Origin: Flavobacteriales bacterium
Lineage (GTDB): Bacteria > Bacteroidota > Bacteroidia > Flavobacteriales_F > PHOS-HE28
Length of the DNA: 64,000 nt
Assembly: GCA_026129465.1 (NCBI GenBank)
Contig: JAHCIA010000001.1
Span: 195,964 to 259,963 of the forward strand
Direction of reading: 5' to 3'
The position numbers were made by a program, and so were the translations under genes. Shown piece by piece: positions 1 to 10,200 of this stretch. Position 1 is the stretch's first letter. The number at the start of each line of letters is the position of its first letter. The notes below the pieces were generated by a model. The model was not told where the DNA came from, ran no database searches, and worked only from the letters and a program-made list of their open reading frames with translations.

Positions 1-1
1 C

Positions 2-223
2 GAACGCGATGGGCGCCTTTGCCGGCGCTTCACCTTCAAGGATTTCAACGAGGCCTTCGGATTCATGTGCCGCGTGGCGCTCATCGCGGAGCGGATGGAC
101 CACCACCCGGCCTGGCGCAATGTGTGGAACGTGGTGGAGATCGAACTGAGTACCCACTCCGCCGGGGACGTGGTCACGGAGAAGGACCACGACCTGGCCC
201 GCGCCATCGACGCCCTGCTCTGA
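2..223 (+). CDS. phhB: 4a-hydroxytetrahydrobiopterin dehydratase (pterin-4a-carbinolamine dehydratase), 3' part only
   Basis: The reading frame is open from base 2 to a TGA at 221-223 and gives the last 73 residues of a protein that starts outside the window. The family dehydrates 4a-hydroxytetrahydropterin in the cytoplasm, recycling the cofactor of aromatic amino acid hydroxylases. The diagnostic stretch is visible: [13 protein letters not shown], then [10 protein letters not shown] with the paired catalytic histidines, then [13 protein letters not shown] and a final [10 protein letters not shown]. The family is about 95-110 residues long, so roughly the first quarter is missing. The gene converges on the next gene across a strong hairpin. 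The call is firm; nothing can be said about its promoter or start. Confidence 0.9.
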   Translation, partial: ERDGRLCRRFTFKDFNEAFGFMCRVALIAERMDHHPAWRNVWNVVEIELSTHSAGDVVTEKDHDLARAIDALL

Positions 224-230
224 TCCTGAT

Positions 231-273
231 CAAAAAATAGCGACCCCGCCAAGATCCGGTCCTGGCGGGGTCG
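231..273 (-). terminator. Hairpin terminator between convergent genes
   Basis: A perfect 11-bp inverted repeat (CGACCCCGCCA at 241-251 and TGGCGGGGTCG at 263-273) encloses an 11-base loop. On the minus strand the stem is followed after three bases by six T (A-run at 232-237), the form of a Rho-independent terminator for the DUF1573 gene. Read on the plus strand it is followed only by TTGTCGTT, so it may also stop the phhB transcript, less efficiently. Confidence 0.8.
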
Positions 274-290
274 TTGTCGTTACGGGCCGT

Positions 291-821
291 TCAGGCGGGC
301 TTCACGAAGGCCTTCACGCGCAGCACCGTTTCCTTGGGCTCGGTGTTGGCCACCACGGTCACGGTCTTCGTTTGGGCGTTCTCCTGCTTGCCAGGCTTGT
401 ACTCGATCTCGATCTGCCCGGTGCCGCCCGGTGGGATGGGCTGCTTGGGGTAGTTGGGCACCGTGCAACCGCAGGAACCCGTGGCGGACTCGATCACCAG
501 CGGCTCGCGGCCGGTGTTGGTGAAGGTGAAGGTGAAATGGTTGTGACTGTCCTGCACCACGTTGCCGAAGTCATGCTCGTACTTGCCGAAGCTGACAGAG
601 GTCTTCGCGCGGTTCTCCACGGTGGAAGTGCGTGAAGCCAGCGGGTCGAAACTCGTGGTGGGTGACGGGGTGTTCTGTGCGACGTTCGCCGTGGCGGGCG
701 TTTCGGCCACCACATTGGACTGCTTGGGGCTCGCGTCCTTGTTCATGAACTGGCTCGCGGCCAGCGCCGCCAATGCCACGGCGATCACGGCGAGCAGGGC
801 GATCTGGATCTTGTTCTTCAT
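291..821 (-). CDS. DUF1573 domain protein, membrane-anchored
   Basis: This 176-residue protein has an N-terminal hydrophobic helix (about residues 5-24), a Ser/Thr/Pro/Ala-rich linker to about residue 70 and a C-terminal DUF1573 immunoglobulin-like domain. The domain shows the typical opening KYEHDFGNV, the FTFTNTGREPLVI strand and the GSCGCTVP motif near residue 117. The family is very common in Bacteroidota and is predicted to sit in the periplasm or on the surface; no reaction is known. The gene is probably transcribed alone: a -7-like box (TAATTTCG on the minus strand, 859-866) lies upstream and a strong terminator lies downstream. Confidence 0.88.
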   Translation of the reverse strand: MKNKIQIALLAVIAVALAALAASQFMNKDASPKQSNVVAETPATANVAQNTPSPTTSFDPLASRTSTVENRAKTSVSFGKYEHDFGNVVQDSHNHFTFTFTNTGREPLVIESATGSCGCTVPNYPKQPIPPGGTGQIEIEYKPGKQENAQTKTVTVVANTEPKETVLRVKAFVKPA

Positions 822-858
822 GACGGTCTGGGGTTTCTTCCGGGGGTCGTTGGGAGGG

Positions 859-866
859 CGAAATTA
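859..866 (-). promoter_or_regulatory. -7-like box upstream of the DUF1573 gene
   Basis: The minus strand reads TAATTTCG, one mismatch from the Bacteroidota -7 consensus TAnnTTTG, 37 bases before the ATG at 821. No clear TTTG -33 element is visible at the usual distance. Confidence 0.45.
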
Positions 867-914
867 GGGCAACACCAACAGGCCGGTAAGCCGTTAACAC
901 GGCCTTAACAGCCC

Positions 915-2534
915 CTACTGCCTGGCCATGCCCAGCTTCTGGAAGGTGTTGTCGGACAAGATGCCCATGGCTTTCTGGAAGCTTTGGTCCACCGGGTTGT
1001 CGGCGTTTATCACCTGCCAATAGGCCGAGGTGTTCCACAGGTCCCGGGCGATGAGCGCCTTGAGCCGCAGCACGATCAGCTCCCTGCTGCGCACCAGGCC
1101 ATCGGGGTCGGGCTCGATGCCCTCTGCCCTGGCCTGCTCCACGAGCGAACCGATCAATGCCTCGCTCACCTGATAGCGTTGGCGGAAGATGGCCGCATCA
1201 GGGTACTCGGCCAGCAAGGCGCTGCGCTTGGATTCCACATGGGTGAGGGCGAAGGTGTTCAGCACGCCCCGCCGCACCAATTGGCTGAAATATGCTGAGC
1301 TGTGCGATGTGTCGATCGGTACGAAGAAATCCGGCATGATGCCACCGCCGCCGTACACCACGCGCTTGTTCATGGTGAAGTACTTCACCGTGTCGGTCGG
1401 GTGGATGCTGTCCGCACTGGTGAGTTCGCCTTTGAGCAGCCGCTGTGCCTTTTCCCGTTGGTAGGCCTCCAGCCCTTCGCCATAATCCTTCTGGATGGAA
1501 CGGCCCGATGGCGTGTAGTACCGGGAGATGGTCAGCCGCACGGCGGACCCGTCCGGCAGCATCACCGGCCGCTGCACCAGGCCTTTCCCGAAGGTGCGCC
1601 GCCCCACGATCACGCCGCGGTCCCAATCCTGCACGGCACCGCTCACGATCTCGCTGGCACTGGCCGACCCTTCATCCACCATCACCACCAGACGGCCCTT
1701 CTCGAATCGGCCCTCACGTGTGGCATAGGTGTCCTCGCGTGGCGAATTGCGGCCTTCGGTATACACGATCAGTTTGCGTTCGCCCAGGAACTCATCCGCC
1801 ATGTCGATGGCCGTGCGCAGATAACCACCTCCGTTGCCCTGCAGGTCCAGGATCAGATCATGCATGCCTTTCTGCTTCAGTTCGTCCAGCTTCTCGCGGA
1901 ACTCCTTCATGGTGGTGGCCGAGAAGCGGTTCACCTTGATGTAGCCGATGGTGGGCGTGGCCATGTAGCTGGCCTCCACGCTGAAGATGGGGATCTTGTC
2001 CCGCGTGATGGTGAAGTCCAACGGCTCGGCCTCGGCCTTGCGCAGGATGAGCACATTCACCTTGGTGCCCTTTTTGCCTCGCAAGCGCTTCATCACGTCG
2101 CTGTTCTTGAAGCCTACACCGGCCACATTCTCCCCGTCGATGGACACGATGCGGTCGCCGCTGCGGATGCCCAGCCGATCGCTCGGGCCACCGGCGATGG
2201 CGTCCACCACATAGATGGTGTCGCGCAGGATGTTGAACTGGATGCCGACGCCCTCGAAGTTGCCCTTCAAGGGTTCGTTCACCTCCTCCAGATCCTCCTT
2301 GGGGATGTATATGGAGTGGGGGTCCAACTCCTCCAGGATGCGGATCACGGCGGCATCCACCAGAGCCGGTTTGTCCACCTCGTCCACATACATTTTGTCG
2401 ATGTGGTGCAGGAGCGATTCGATCTTGCCCGTGGTGCGGGGATCGAGCTGCTGGGCTTGGACGGTGGCGGCCAGGGCGATCGCCAGAGCCACCAGGCTGG
2501 AGCGGATCGCCGGAGGAAGAAGGTTCGAGGACAT
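915..2534 (-). CDS. S41 family C-terminal processing peptidase (CtpA/Prc type)
   Basis: This is a 539-residue periplasmic serine protease that degrades or trims envelope proteins from their C-termini. The order is a signal peptide (residues 1-27, ending VQAQ), a short helical lead with LDPHSIYI, a PDZ domain (about 90-170, GVGIQF and SGDRIVSIDGENV), the protease core and a C-terminal helical extension. The Ser-Lys dyad is visible as S292 in GSASASEI and K317 in FGKG, 25 residues apart as in E. coli Prc. The ATG at 2534 is chosen because it gives a clean signal peptide; longer starts would run into the upstream MORN-like gene, which ends at 2603. It follows the pbpC/MORN pair on the same strand and could share their transcript. 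Confidence 0.92.
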   Translation of the reverse strand: MSSNLLPPAIRSSLVALAIALAATVQAQQLDPRTTGKIESLLHHIDKMYVDEVDKPALVDAAVIRILEELDPHSIYIPKEDLEEVNEPLKGNFEGVGIQFNILRDTIYVVDAIAGGPSDRLGIRSGDRIVSIDGENVAGVGFKNSDVMKRLRGKKGTKVNVLILRKAEAEPLDFTITRDKIPIFSVEASYMATPTIGYIKVNRFSATTMKEFREKLDELKQKGMHDLILDLQGNGGGYLRTAIDMADEFLGERKLIVYTEGRNSPREDTYATREGRFEKGRLVVMVDEGSASASEIVSGAVQDWDRGVIVGRRTFGKGLVQRPVMLPDGSAVRLTISRYYTPSGRSIQKDYGEGLEAYQREKAQRLLKGELTSADSIHPTDTVKYFTMNKRVVYGGGGIMPDFFVPIDTSHSSAYFSQLVRRGVLNTFALTHVESKRSALLAEYPDAAIFRQRYQVSEALIGSLVEQARAEGIEPDPDGLVRSRELIVLRLKALIARDLWNTSAYWQVINADNPVDQSFQKAMGILSDNTFQKLGMARQ

Positions 2535-2602
2535 GGGATGAATGTAACGCAGGGCCATGCGGGCCGGTTGCCCGAAGCAAGCACAGTGCCGTGGGACGCT
2601 GA

Positions 2603-3124
2603 TCAAGGGATGAAGTGGGTATGGCCGGTGAGTTGCTGCCCGTTGCGCCATTTTTCGATGCGCACCACACGACCATTCACGTAGGTCTTCCACTTGCCGT
2701 GTTTCAGGCCTTTGCGATAGTGTCCGAGGATGCCTTCGCGCCGGAAGGCCCAGGTGCCTTCGCGCATGCCTTCGCGGTACTGGCCCTTGAGGGTCACACG
2801 GCCCATCTCATCGTATTCGGTCCAGTCGCCGTGGAGGTAGCCCCAGCCATACACGGCGAAGATCAAGGGGCGGCCGTCCGGGAAATAGGCGCGGTAGACG
2901 CCCGAAGGCTTGCCCCGCTTCATGTCCAGGCGCACGGCCACCGCGCTGGTGTCGTGCGCGTACCGGCCGATGAGCTTGTATTGTTCGGCGGGCTCGGGCC
3001 GGTCGTAGACCACCGCGAAGGCGAAGGTGGTGTCGCCCGAAGGCACCAGGAGCGTATCCGGCTGGGCCTGCGAGGCCATGGTGCCGAGCAGGGCGAAGAA
3101 GGGCAGTAGACGTATCGCGGTCAT
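2603..3124 (-). CDS. MORN/YwqK-like repeat protein, exported
   Basis: This 173-residue protein starts with a signal peptide (MTAIRLLPFFALLGTMASQA) and then carries degenerate MORN-type hairpin repeats of the form G..G.W..Y...G, seen as GVYRAYFPDGRPL, GDWTEYDEMGRV, GTWAFRREGILG and GKWKTYVNGRVV. Such proteins are often labelled YwqK-like; no biochemical function can be assigned. Its ATG overlaps the TGA of the upstream penicillin-binding protein 1C gene (ATGA at 3121-3124), so the two are translationally coupled and probably act together at the cell envelope. That functional link is inference. Confidence 0.7.
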   Translation of the reverse strand: MTAIRLLPFFALLGTMASQAQPDTLLVPSGDTTFAFAVVYDRPEPAEQYKLIGRYAHDTSAVAVRLDMKRGKPSGVYRAYFPDGRPLIFAVYGWGYLHGDWTEYDEMGRVTLKGQYREGMREGTWAFRREGILGHYRKGLKHGKWKTYVNGRVVRIEKWRNGQQLTGHTHFIP

Positions 3125-5460
3125 CTGGATCGGGGTGCCGCGCGTTCCACTTGGAAGGTAATGACGATGGAGCGGCCATGTGCGTCGGTCAAAGTTAGCC
3201 TGTGCGGACCCTCGGGCAGGTCGGCCGCCAGGTGGTGGTCGCCTTCGGTGGTGCCGATCCACTGTCCGTCCAGGTCCCAATGCACCCTCGCGCTCGGGTC
3301 CCGGTGGGCGGCTTCCAACACCACGCTGCCGTAACGCCCTTCCCCAAGCAGCGGTACCAGAAGGCGCGCACCGGGCCGCGGGTCGATGATCTCCATCACG
3401 GCACCGTCATCCTCCGCCACGCGATCGTCCGCCCACGGGGGCAGGGGTTTCGCACCGGTCAGTGCCTGGGACCGGTATCTGGCCATCGCCGGCGGAAGAA
3501 CGAAATGGGATACCGCGCGGGCATCAGCGCCCGGGGTCACGCGGCGATCGCCGGTCGCGTTCACAAGAATGCGCATGTGGTATGGACATGTCGGGGTGCG
3601 CAGCGCCTTGCGGATCACCAAGAGGGTGTCCACCGGTTCGCAATCCGGGCCTGCGCGGTGCCCACTCGGGCGGCACACGGCCATGCGCTCCAGAGCGTCG
3701 TAGGGCGGGTGGAAGGCGGTTGCGTTGGGCAGTGTGCCGAAGACCTCGAAGAGGATGGGGGCGGCGGCCAGTGTTCCCGTTAGACCGGGCCTTCCTTCAC
3801 CGCTGGCGTTGCCGGTCCACACGCCCACGGCATGGGTGCTGGTCACCCCGATGGCCCAGGCATCGCGGTGGCCGTAGCTGGTGCCGGTCTTCCAGGCGAT
3901 GTCGCCATCGCCGCGCGTCCGTGATACCGCCAGTGCATCGGGCCGGTCCGCCAGGCGGATCGCCTGCAAGGTGTGGAACGCCGCTGCGGCCGAGAAGGGA
4001 CGCGGACCGACGGCTTGGTCCATGCCCTGGACCACCTGCGGGGGATGCACCGGCCGCTCGTCGGCTTCGCCCGTCTGCGCCACACGCGCCAGCGAGGCAT
4101 AGGCCCCGGTGAGTTCCCACAGGCTGCTTTCCGCGCCACCCACCATCAAGGCCAGTCCATAGTGCCCGGCATCGCGATCGATGTGACGCAGACCGATGGC
4201 GCGCAACATGCGCAGGCTGCGATCCACACCGTGTTCCTGAAGGGCGCGCACGGCGGGCACGTTCAGCGAACGAGCGAGCGCCAACGAAGCCGGCACGGCG
4301 CCTTCGAAGCGTTGATCGAAGTTGCGCGGCACGAAGCCCTCGAATCGCGTGGGGATGTCGGCCACGAGTTGGTCCGGCATGAGCTCACCGGCCTCCAACA
4401 TGGCCGCATAAAGGAAGGGTTTCAACAAGCTGCCGGTGCTGCGGGGCGCGCGTGTGATGTCCACCGAACCCGCATGCATGGGGCCTGCGGACGGCAGATT
4501 GCCCAGGCATGCCAGCACTTCTCCGGTAGGCACATCCATCACCAGCACCGCGGCATTGTGCACCTCGTTCGCGTTCAACAATGGAGCGTGGGCGGCGCCG
4601 ATGCGCGTGACACGGTCCTGCAGGCCGCCATCCAGGGTGCTGTGGATGCGTTGCCCCGCCAGACCTTGGTGGTGCAGTGTGGCCAACAAATGCGGAGCGC
4701 GCTGTGGTAGCGGGATCGGTGCATCGGGTAGTGGTTCTTCCAAAGCGAGCGAATAGTCCAGGCTGTCCAAGGCGCCGGTTTCCAGCAGCCGTCGCAGCAG
4801 CCGGTCGCGTTTGGCCCGCAAGGCATCACGTCCGCGTCCGGGATGAAGTTGTGCCGGTGCGTTGGGCAGCACGGCCAGTGTGGCGCTCTCCGCCCAGCTC
4901 AAACGCCATGGATCCCGTCCGTACCACCGCCAGGCCGCGGCTTCCAACCCCACCACATTGCCGCCGAAGGGCGCATGCGCCGCATACAGGGCCAGGATGG
5001 AGTCCTTGTCGCAGTGCAGTTCCAACCGCAGCGCGAGCAGCATTTCGCGCAGCTTCCGGCCGTGGGTCCGAGGGGCCGTTCCACCGGCCAGCCGTGCCAC
5101 CTGCATGCTGATGGTGCTGCCACCACTGACCACGCGGCCCGCGCGCCGGTTCTGGAGCCAGGCGCGGTAGAGTGAGGGGATGTGCACGCCCCGGTGCGAC
5201 CGGAAATGGCGGTCCTCGAACTCCAGCAGGCAGCGGACGAAACGTGGTGGCAGGCTGTCCGGTGGTGGCATACGCCATTGCCCATCCGAGGCCACCATGG
5301 CGCCGAGCAGTGCGCCATGGCGGTCCAGCAACATGGTGCTGGTGGGTGTGGTGAACAAGGGCCGCATCGGCGCCCAGCGCGCCCAGGCATAGATCAGGAA
5401 CAGCACCGCCGCGCCGAGCAACAATGCACGCCGGAACCGGGTTTGCGGAAAGCGCCTCAT
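3121..5460 (-). CDS. pbpC: Penicillin-binding protein 1C, bifunctional transglycosylase/transpeptidase
   Basis: This inner-membrane protein (779 residues from the start chosen) polymerises glycan strands from lipid II and carries a transpeptidase domain. Seen in order: an N-terminal membrane helix (about 11-28), a GT51 glycosyltransferase domain with catalytic E82 in EFEDRHFRSH and the GGSTISMQ motif, a transpeptidase domain with S344-L-L-K347, SLN (398-400) and KTG (524-526), and a C-terminal BiPBP_C-type domain. Three ATGs lie close together (5472, 5466, 5460); the choice among them is not secure. As in many bacteria, an alpha-2-macroglobulin gene is close by (7245-12845), but here a secreted protease gene on the other strand lies between them. 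Confidence 0.92.
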   Translation of the reverse strand: MRRFPQTRFRRALLLGAAVLFLIYAWARWAPMRPLFTTPTSTMLLDRHGALLGAMVASDGQWRMPPPDSLPPRFVRCLLEFEDRHFRSHRGVHIPSLYRAWLQNRRAGRVVSGGSTISMQVARLAGGTAPRTHGRKLREMLLALRLELHCDKDSILALYAAHAPFGGNVVGLEAAAWRWYGRDPWRLSWAESATLAVLPNAPAQLHPGRGRDALRAKRDRLLRRLLETGALDSLDYSLALEEPLPDAPIPLPQRAPHLLATLHHQGLAGQRIHSTLDGGLQDRVTRIGAAHAPLLNANEVHNAAVLVMDVPTGEVLACLGNLPSAGPMHAGSVDITRAPRSTGSLLKPFLYAAMLEAGELMPDQLVADIPTRFEGFVPRNFDQRFEGAVPASLALARSLNVPAVRALQEHGVDRSLRMLRAIGLRHIDRDAGHYGLALMVGGAESSLWELTGAYASLARVAQTGEADERPVHPPQVVQGMDQAVGPRPFSAAAAFHTLQAIRLADRPDALAVSRTRGDGDIAWKTGTSYGHRDAWAIGVTSTHAVGVWTGNASGEGRPGLTGTLAAAPILFEVFGTLPNATAFHPPYDALERMAVCRPSGHRAGPDCEPVDTLLVIRKALRTPTCPYHMRILVNATGDRRVTPGADARAVSHFVLPPAMARYRSQALTGAKPLPPWADDRVAEDDGAVMEIIDPRPGARLLVPLLGEGRYGSVVLEAAHRDPSARVHWDLDGQWIGTTEGDHHLAADLPEGPHRLTLTDAHGRSIVITFQVERAAPRSR

Positions 5461-5556
5461 GCCCATGTCCATCCTGGCAACGCGGCGTGAAGTTCGGCTG
5501 TTGTGGCAGGCCGATCCTGGCATGACCACCTAACTTCGGCGGACGAGTTCCATTCC

Positions 5557-7236
5557 ATGGTCATCATGCCCACGCCCCAGGCCCGGTCGGTCGCCCTGTC
5601 CGTGGCCGCCATTTCGATTTCAGCGATGCTCTATGCCCAGGAAACGGTGGGTGGGATCCCTTGGGGAATATCGCATGGTTGGGACCGCCATGACATTCCG
5701 GCGGTGATCGCGTCGCCATTCGATGCGGCCGCGGTGGACCTGGATGATGTCGAACGCGATCGTGCCGGAGCGCTGCCGCTGTATGGGCGTTTCCAAACAG
5801 TGCATGCTGATCCGTTGATGACCGGTCAATGGACGGAACTGGGGAACGGCGATCGCGTGTGGCGGCAACGTGTGTTGTCTCCGGGCGCCCTGGCGATGGA
5901 ACTCTTCTTTGCCGACCACCAAATGCCGACAGGTTCGATCCTGCATGTGTACGATGAAGCGGGAGGGCAGCTGCAGGGAGGATACACGGCCTACAACACC
6001 CAGCCGGATGGCTCCTTCAGCACCGAGATGATCCATGGTGATGCATGCATCATCGAGTACTACGAACCGGGTGAGGTGCGCGGGCAGGGTGGTTTCCGTC
6101 TGACACAGGTGGCGCATGCCTACCGCATGGTCGGCGAGGAACGCGCCGATCCCTGCCAGGTGGACGTGAACTGTTCGGAGGGCGCCGCCTGGACCGACCA
6201 GCGCGATGCCGTGATGCGTGTTCGCGTGGTGATCCCGCAGGGTGTGGGTTTCTGCACCGGCGTGCTCATGAACAACACCGGCCAGAACTGCGATCCACTG
6301 GTGCTGTCCGCCTTCCATTGCAGCCAGGGTTCCTCCGCAGGCCAGTTCAACCAGTACCAGTTCCGTTTCAACTACCAGCGCCTGAACTGCGGCACGGGCA
6401 ATCCACAGGCCGGCAACACGGTGACCGGCTGCACGCGCTTGGCGGACAGCAACGACAACGGTGGCGACAACGGATCGGATTTCGTGCTCGTGCGATTGAA
6501 CAACCCACTGCCGGCGAACATCAACGCCTTCTATGCCGGTTGGGACGCCACCGGCACGGGGAGCGGCTCGGGTGTGAGCATCCACCATCCGGCCGGCGAT
6601 GAGAAGAAGGTGAGCACCTACACCGCCAACCTCGTCAGCTCATCCTGGTGGTTGGCCACGGGTTCGCATTGGCGCGTCAGTTGGGCGGCCACCACCAACG
6701 GGCATGGCGTCACCGAGGGTGGTTCCTCGGGCTCGCCCATTTTCAATGCGGCCAAACGCGTGCTCGGCACCCTCACCGGTGGAGCGTCCTGCTGCACGCT
6801 GAACGGCTGCGGGCAGGGTACCAGCCCCACCGCGCCGGACTACTATGGCAAGATGTCCTACCACTGGAGCCAGAACCCGAACCCGGCCAGCGAGAAGCTG
6901 CGGTTGTTCCTGAGCCCCGGAGGCAACGTCACCACTTTCGATGGCGCGTATTGCACGAATGTCAGCGTGCAGGAATGGGAATGGCCATCCCCACCGGAGG
7001 TATTCCCGAATCCGGCCGTGGACCGGGTGACCGTGCGCACACCCCACCCGACGCGTCGCATCGATCGCGTTGAGGTCACGGATGTCACCGGCCGGTTGGT
7101 GCATGCGGAAAGGCCGGTCACTTCAGGCGACATCGTCCTGGACGTGAGCGCTTGGAGCGCGGGCAGTTACCGCATCACGCTCATCGCCAATGGCGTGCGG
7201 CTGCCCGGCGCCAAGGTGTTGGTGGCCGGTCGTTAG
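5557..7236 (+). CDS. Secreted trypsin-fold serine protease (lysyl endopeptidase-like) with T9SS C-terminal domain
   Basis: This 559-residue protein has a signal peptide (cleavage near MLYAQ), an N-terminal beta-rich domain, a chymotrypsin-fold protease domain and a C-terminal sorting domain. The likely triad is H254 (LSAFHC), D308 (GSDFVLVRL) and S391 (GGSSGSPIFN). Several Cys pairs suggest extracellular disulfides. The tail from about residue 481 (EVFPNPAVDRV, ending in a strand-rich segment) is a type A T9SS signal, so export across the outer membrane is expected. The start at 5557 is favoured over 5566 and 5503 because it begins the signal peptide. It is divergent from pbpC and convergent with the alpha-2-macroglobulin gene, whose stop lies only 8 bases away. 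The exact cleavage specificity cannot be read from sequence. Confidence 0.88.
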   Translation: MVIMPTPQARSVALSVAAISISAMLYAQETVGGIPWGISHGWDRHDIPAVIASPFDAAAVDLDDVERDRAGALPLYGRFQTVHADPLMTGQWTELGNGDRVWRQRVLSPGALAMELFFADHQMPTGSILHVYDEAGGQLQGGYTAYNTQPDGSFSTEMIHGDACIIEYYEPGEVRGQGGFRLTQVAHAYRMVGEERADPCQVDVNCSEGAAWTDQRDAVMRVRVVIPQGVGFCTGVLMNNTGQNCDPLVLSAFHCSQGSSAGQFNQYQFRFNYQRLNCGTGNPQAGNTVTGCTRLADSNDNGGDNGSDFVLVRLNNPLPANINAFYAGWDATGTGSGSGVSIHHPAGDEKKVSTYTANLVSSSWWLATGSHWRVSWAATTNGHGVTEGGSSGSPIFNAAKRVLGTLTGGASCCTLNGCGQGTSPTAPDYYGKMSYHWSQNPNPASEKLRLFLSPGGNVTTFDGAYCTNVSVQEWEWPSPPEVFPNPAVDRVTVRTPHPTRRIDRVEVTDVTGRLVHAERPVTSGDIVLDVSAWSAGSYRITLIANGVRLPGAKVLVAGR

Positions 7237-7244
7237 CGATATCC

Positions 7245-10200
7245 CTACCGGGCCGCTGTGGCGCCACCACCTGGCGGTGATACCTCCACCCACTGGCCCT
7301 GCCCCCTCGCGTTCACCGTGTGGTCATACATCGCTTCGCAGTGCGCGCCAGGCAGGTAGTAGCGGCCGGTGTAGGCCGCGTTGAGCATCACACGATACAC
7401 CATCGTCCGTCCTTTCGGCAGGTCGAAGTAGGTCATCACGCGATCGTCGCGGATATCCTGGTAGGTGTATCCGCTGTTGCCCTGCCTGCCTGCCACGCCT
7501 TCCATGCGTGCGTTTCGGATCTCCCAGCCACTGGGGAAGACCAGCGTGAGCGCGAGGTTGCGCAGGACCGCTGCCGTACCGGGATGCGTGATGCGCACTT
7601 CGGCGATCAGGTCCGTGCCCTGTTCTACGCGTGCGGGGTCGAGAGGTGAACCGTCGGCCCGTGTATACTCCACGGCCATGGCGATGCCGCTCGAGGAGGC
7701 ACGCTCCTGACCGGCCTTCGGTGTTCCGGTGCGTACCAACCGCAGGTAGAGCAGATTGCTGCCCGTGTTCTCCACGGCCACCTTCGCTTTGCCATCGGGT
7801 ACGGGCAGATCCTGGCGCGCGATGGCCTTCTGGCTGAAGCGTTCATCGGATCGGCCATCCGCGGTGAGCTTGAAGCGCATGCCCTTGTCCAGTGCGCTCA
7901 TTTCCGCCAGACGAGCCACGGCCATGAGGCCAAAGGAGGTGCTCTGCGTGCTGTACCAGCCTACTCCGCTGAGGCGGTCGGCGATGCGGCGCACCACGCC
8001 TGCGGCGCGCGCGGTCTCACCGATGCGCAGCAGCGTTTCCGCGATCAATGCTTCGTCGCGCAGGTCGCTGCCATAGGTGAAGGCCTGTTCCGAATAGGCG
8101 GGCACTTTGGTATCCAGGTCCTTCACCAGCTCGCGCGCCACATCGTTGCGGCCCATGGCCGCGTAGGCCCCAGCCAACATCCACCGCGCCTGCAGCGACA
8201 GCCCGGCCTGTTCGCGCAAGCGGTTCATGGCGCCAGGTTCAGCGCTTCCGCCCAAAGCCAACACGTACAGCCGGTAGGCTTGGGCCATCTGCGCCTGTCC
8301 TTTGGTCCAACCATCGCCGGGCACGATGCGCCAATCGCGCGCCTGCTTGCGCTGCGCGGCCAGCCAACCGTTGCGCACGTTGGGCGGCACTTGGAATCCC
8401 TGCCGTTGCGCTTCCACCAGGAAGTGTCCCGCGTAGATGGAGGTCCAACCATCGTAGTGGTCGCCGCCGGGCCAGTAATTGAAATGGCCATCACCGCGCT
8501 GGAAGGCGCCCATGCGTCGGATGGCGGCCTCCACATGACCGCGCATCTCCTGCGCCTGCCGTGCGGGCAGTTCCACCACCTGTGGCAGATAGAGCTGCGG
8601 GAAGGCCTTGGAAACGGTCTGTTCCAGACAGCCGTGCGGATAGCCGATGAGGTATTGCAGGCGTCGGCCCAGATCCACCGGCGGTATGGTGCTCACCTCC
8701 AGGTAGGCGCTGTTGGTGCCCTCCACGCCCAGCGGCTGGGGCGCCTGCTCCCAGCGCTCGCCGGCCTTCAGCAGGATCTCCTGCGTTTCCGTGGCGGGCA
8801 GCAGCGGTTGGCGCACGGCCAGTTCGATCGCCTCGCTGGCCTTTTCGCCATTGCTGCTGGCTTCCACCTTCACCATGGCCTTGCCGATGGCGTCCTTCAC
8901 CAGCACGCGGAAGGTCACCACCTGGTCGCCCGGTGCGTCGAATCGAATGGACTTCGTGCTGGCACCCTGCGGGATGAGCAGGTCGTTCGGTGTGATGCGC
9001 ACCTGCACGTCCTTCACCTTGGGGTCCATGGCGAAGACGGTCACCGGCAGATCGACCATCTCGCCCGGCGCCAGCACGCGCGGCATGGTGGCCAGCACCA
9101 TCAGCGGCTTCTTCACCGGCACCGCCTGCTCCGCGTTGCCATAGGCCTTCTCACCATCGCCAGCCACCACCATCACCCGCACCGAGCCCACGTAATTGTT
9201 GATGGTGAACTGGTGCCTGGCCTTTTCGCCACGTTTCAGGGCGAAGGGACCCACGAAGCGCACCACGGGCTTGAATCGGATCGCGCGAGCGGCATCGCCA
9301 CGCCCGGCCTCGTCGCTTCCGCCGAGCGCCAGCACACGCTGCAATTGCCTACCGAAAGCGCCGATCACCTGGTCGTAGACATCCCAGGTGCGCACGCCCA
9401 GCGCTTCGCGCGCATAGAAGTGGTCCCAAGGGGAGGGGGTCTTGAAGCGCGTAAGGTCCAGCAGGCCTTCGTCCACGATGGCGAGCGTGTAGGTCATGGG
9501 CTTGCCTTCCTTTTCCGACACGGCCACCTCAAAGGGTGTATCGGTGCGGATCTCCTTGGGCAGCGCGAGGGTGGGCACGAGGCGCGTGGCGGCGTCCTCC
9601 ACCAGCAGGGGGATCACGCCATACAAGCGGATCGGCAGGTCGTTCATCGTCTTCGCATGCGGTTGCAGCACGGCGACATGCACGTAGACGTTCGGTGCCA
9701 TGTCCGCCGTCACCGGGAAGCTGTGGCGGTTGTCACCGGCCTTGAGTTCCACCCACACGGCGTCGAGCGTGCGGCTGCCCGTCTCCAAGCTTACCAGCGC
9801 GCGGCCCTCGCCAGGCGCGGGAATGGTGATGGTGGCTTCATCGCCCACGTTGTAGCGCTCCTTGTCGCCGTTGAAGCGGAGCATGGCCGCCTGGCCAGGT
9901 GCCTCGCGCCGCGATCGGCCTTCCCAGCCGGGCCAATCGACATACAACTGGAGGGCGCTGGCATGACCGCTGGCGGGATCGGTGACGCGCACGGCGAAGC
10001 GGCCCCATTCGGGCCGCTCCACGCGGAAAGGCAAAGTGGCGAAACCTTTCGCATCGGTCGTCAACTCGATCTCCTGCCGCAGCGTCACACTGGGCGAACT
10101 GATGTAGTTGGACGGGCCATGGATGCCACCGTCCCACCACCAGTTCCAGTCGAGCTTGTACACCTGCGCTTTCAGTAGATGCCCACCCAGCGCCTTGCCT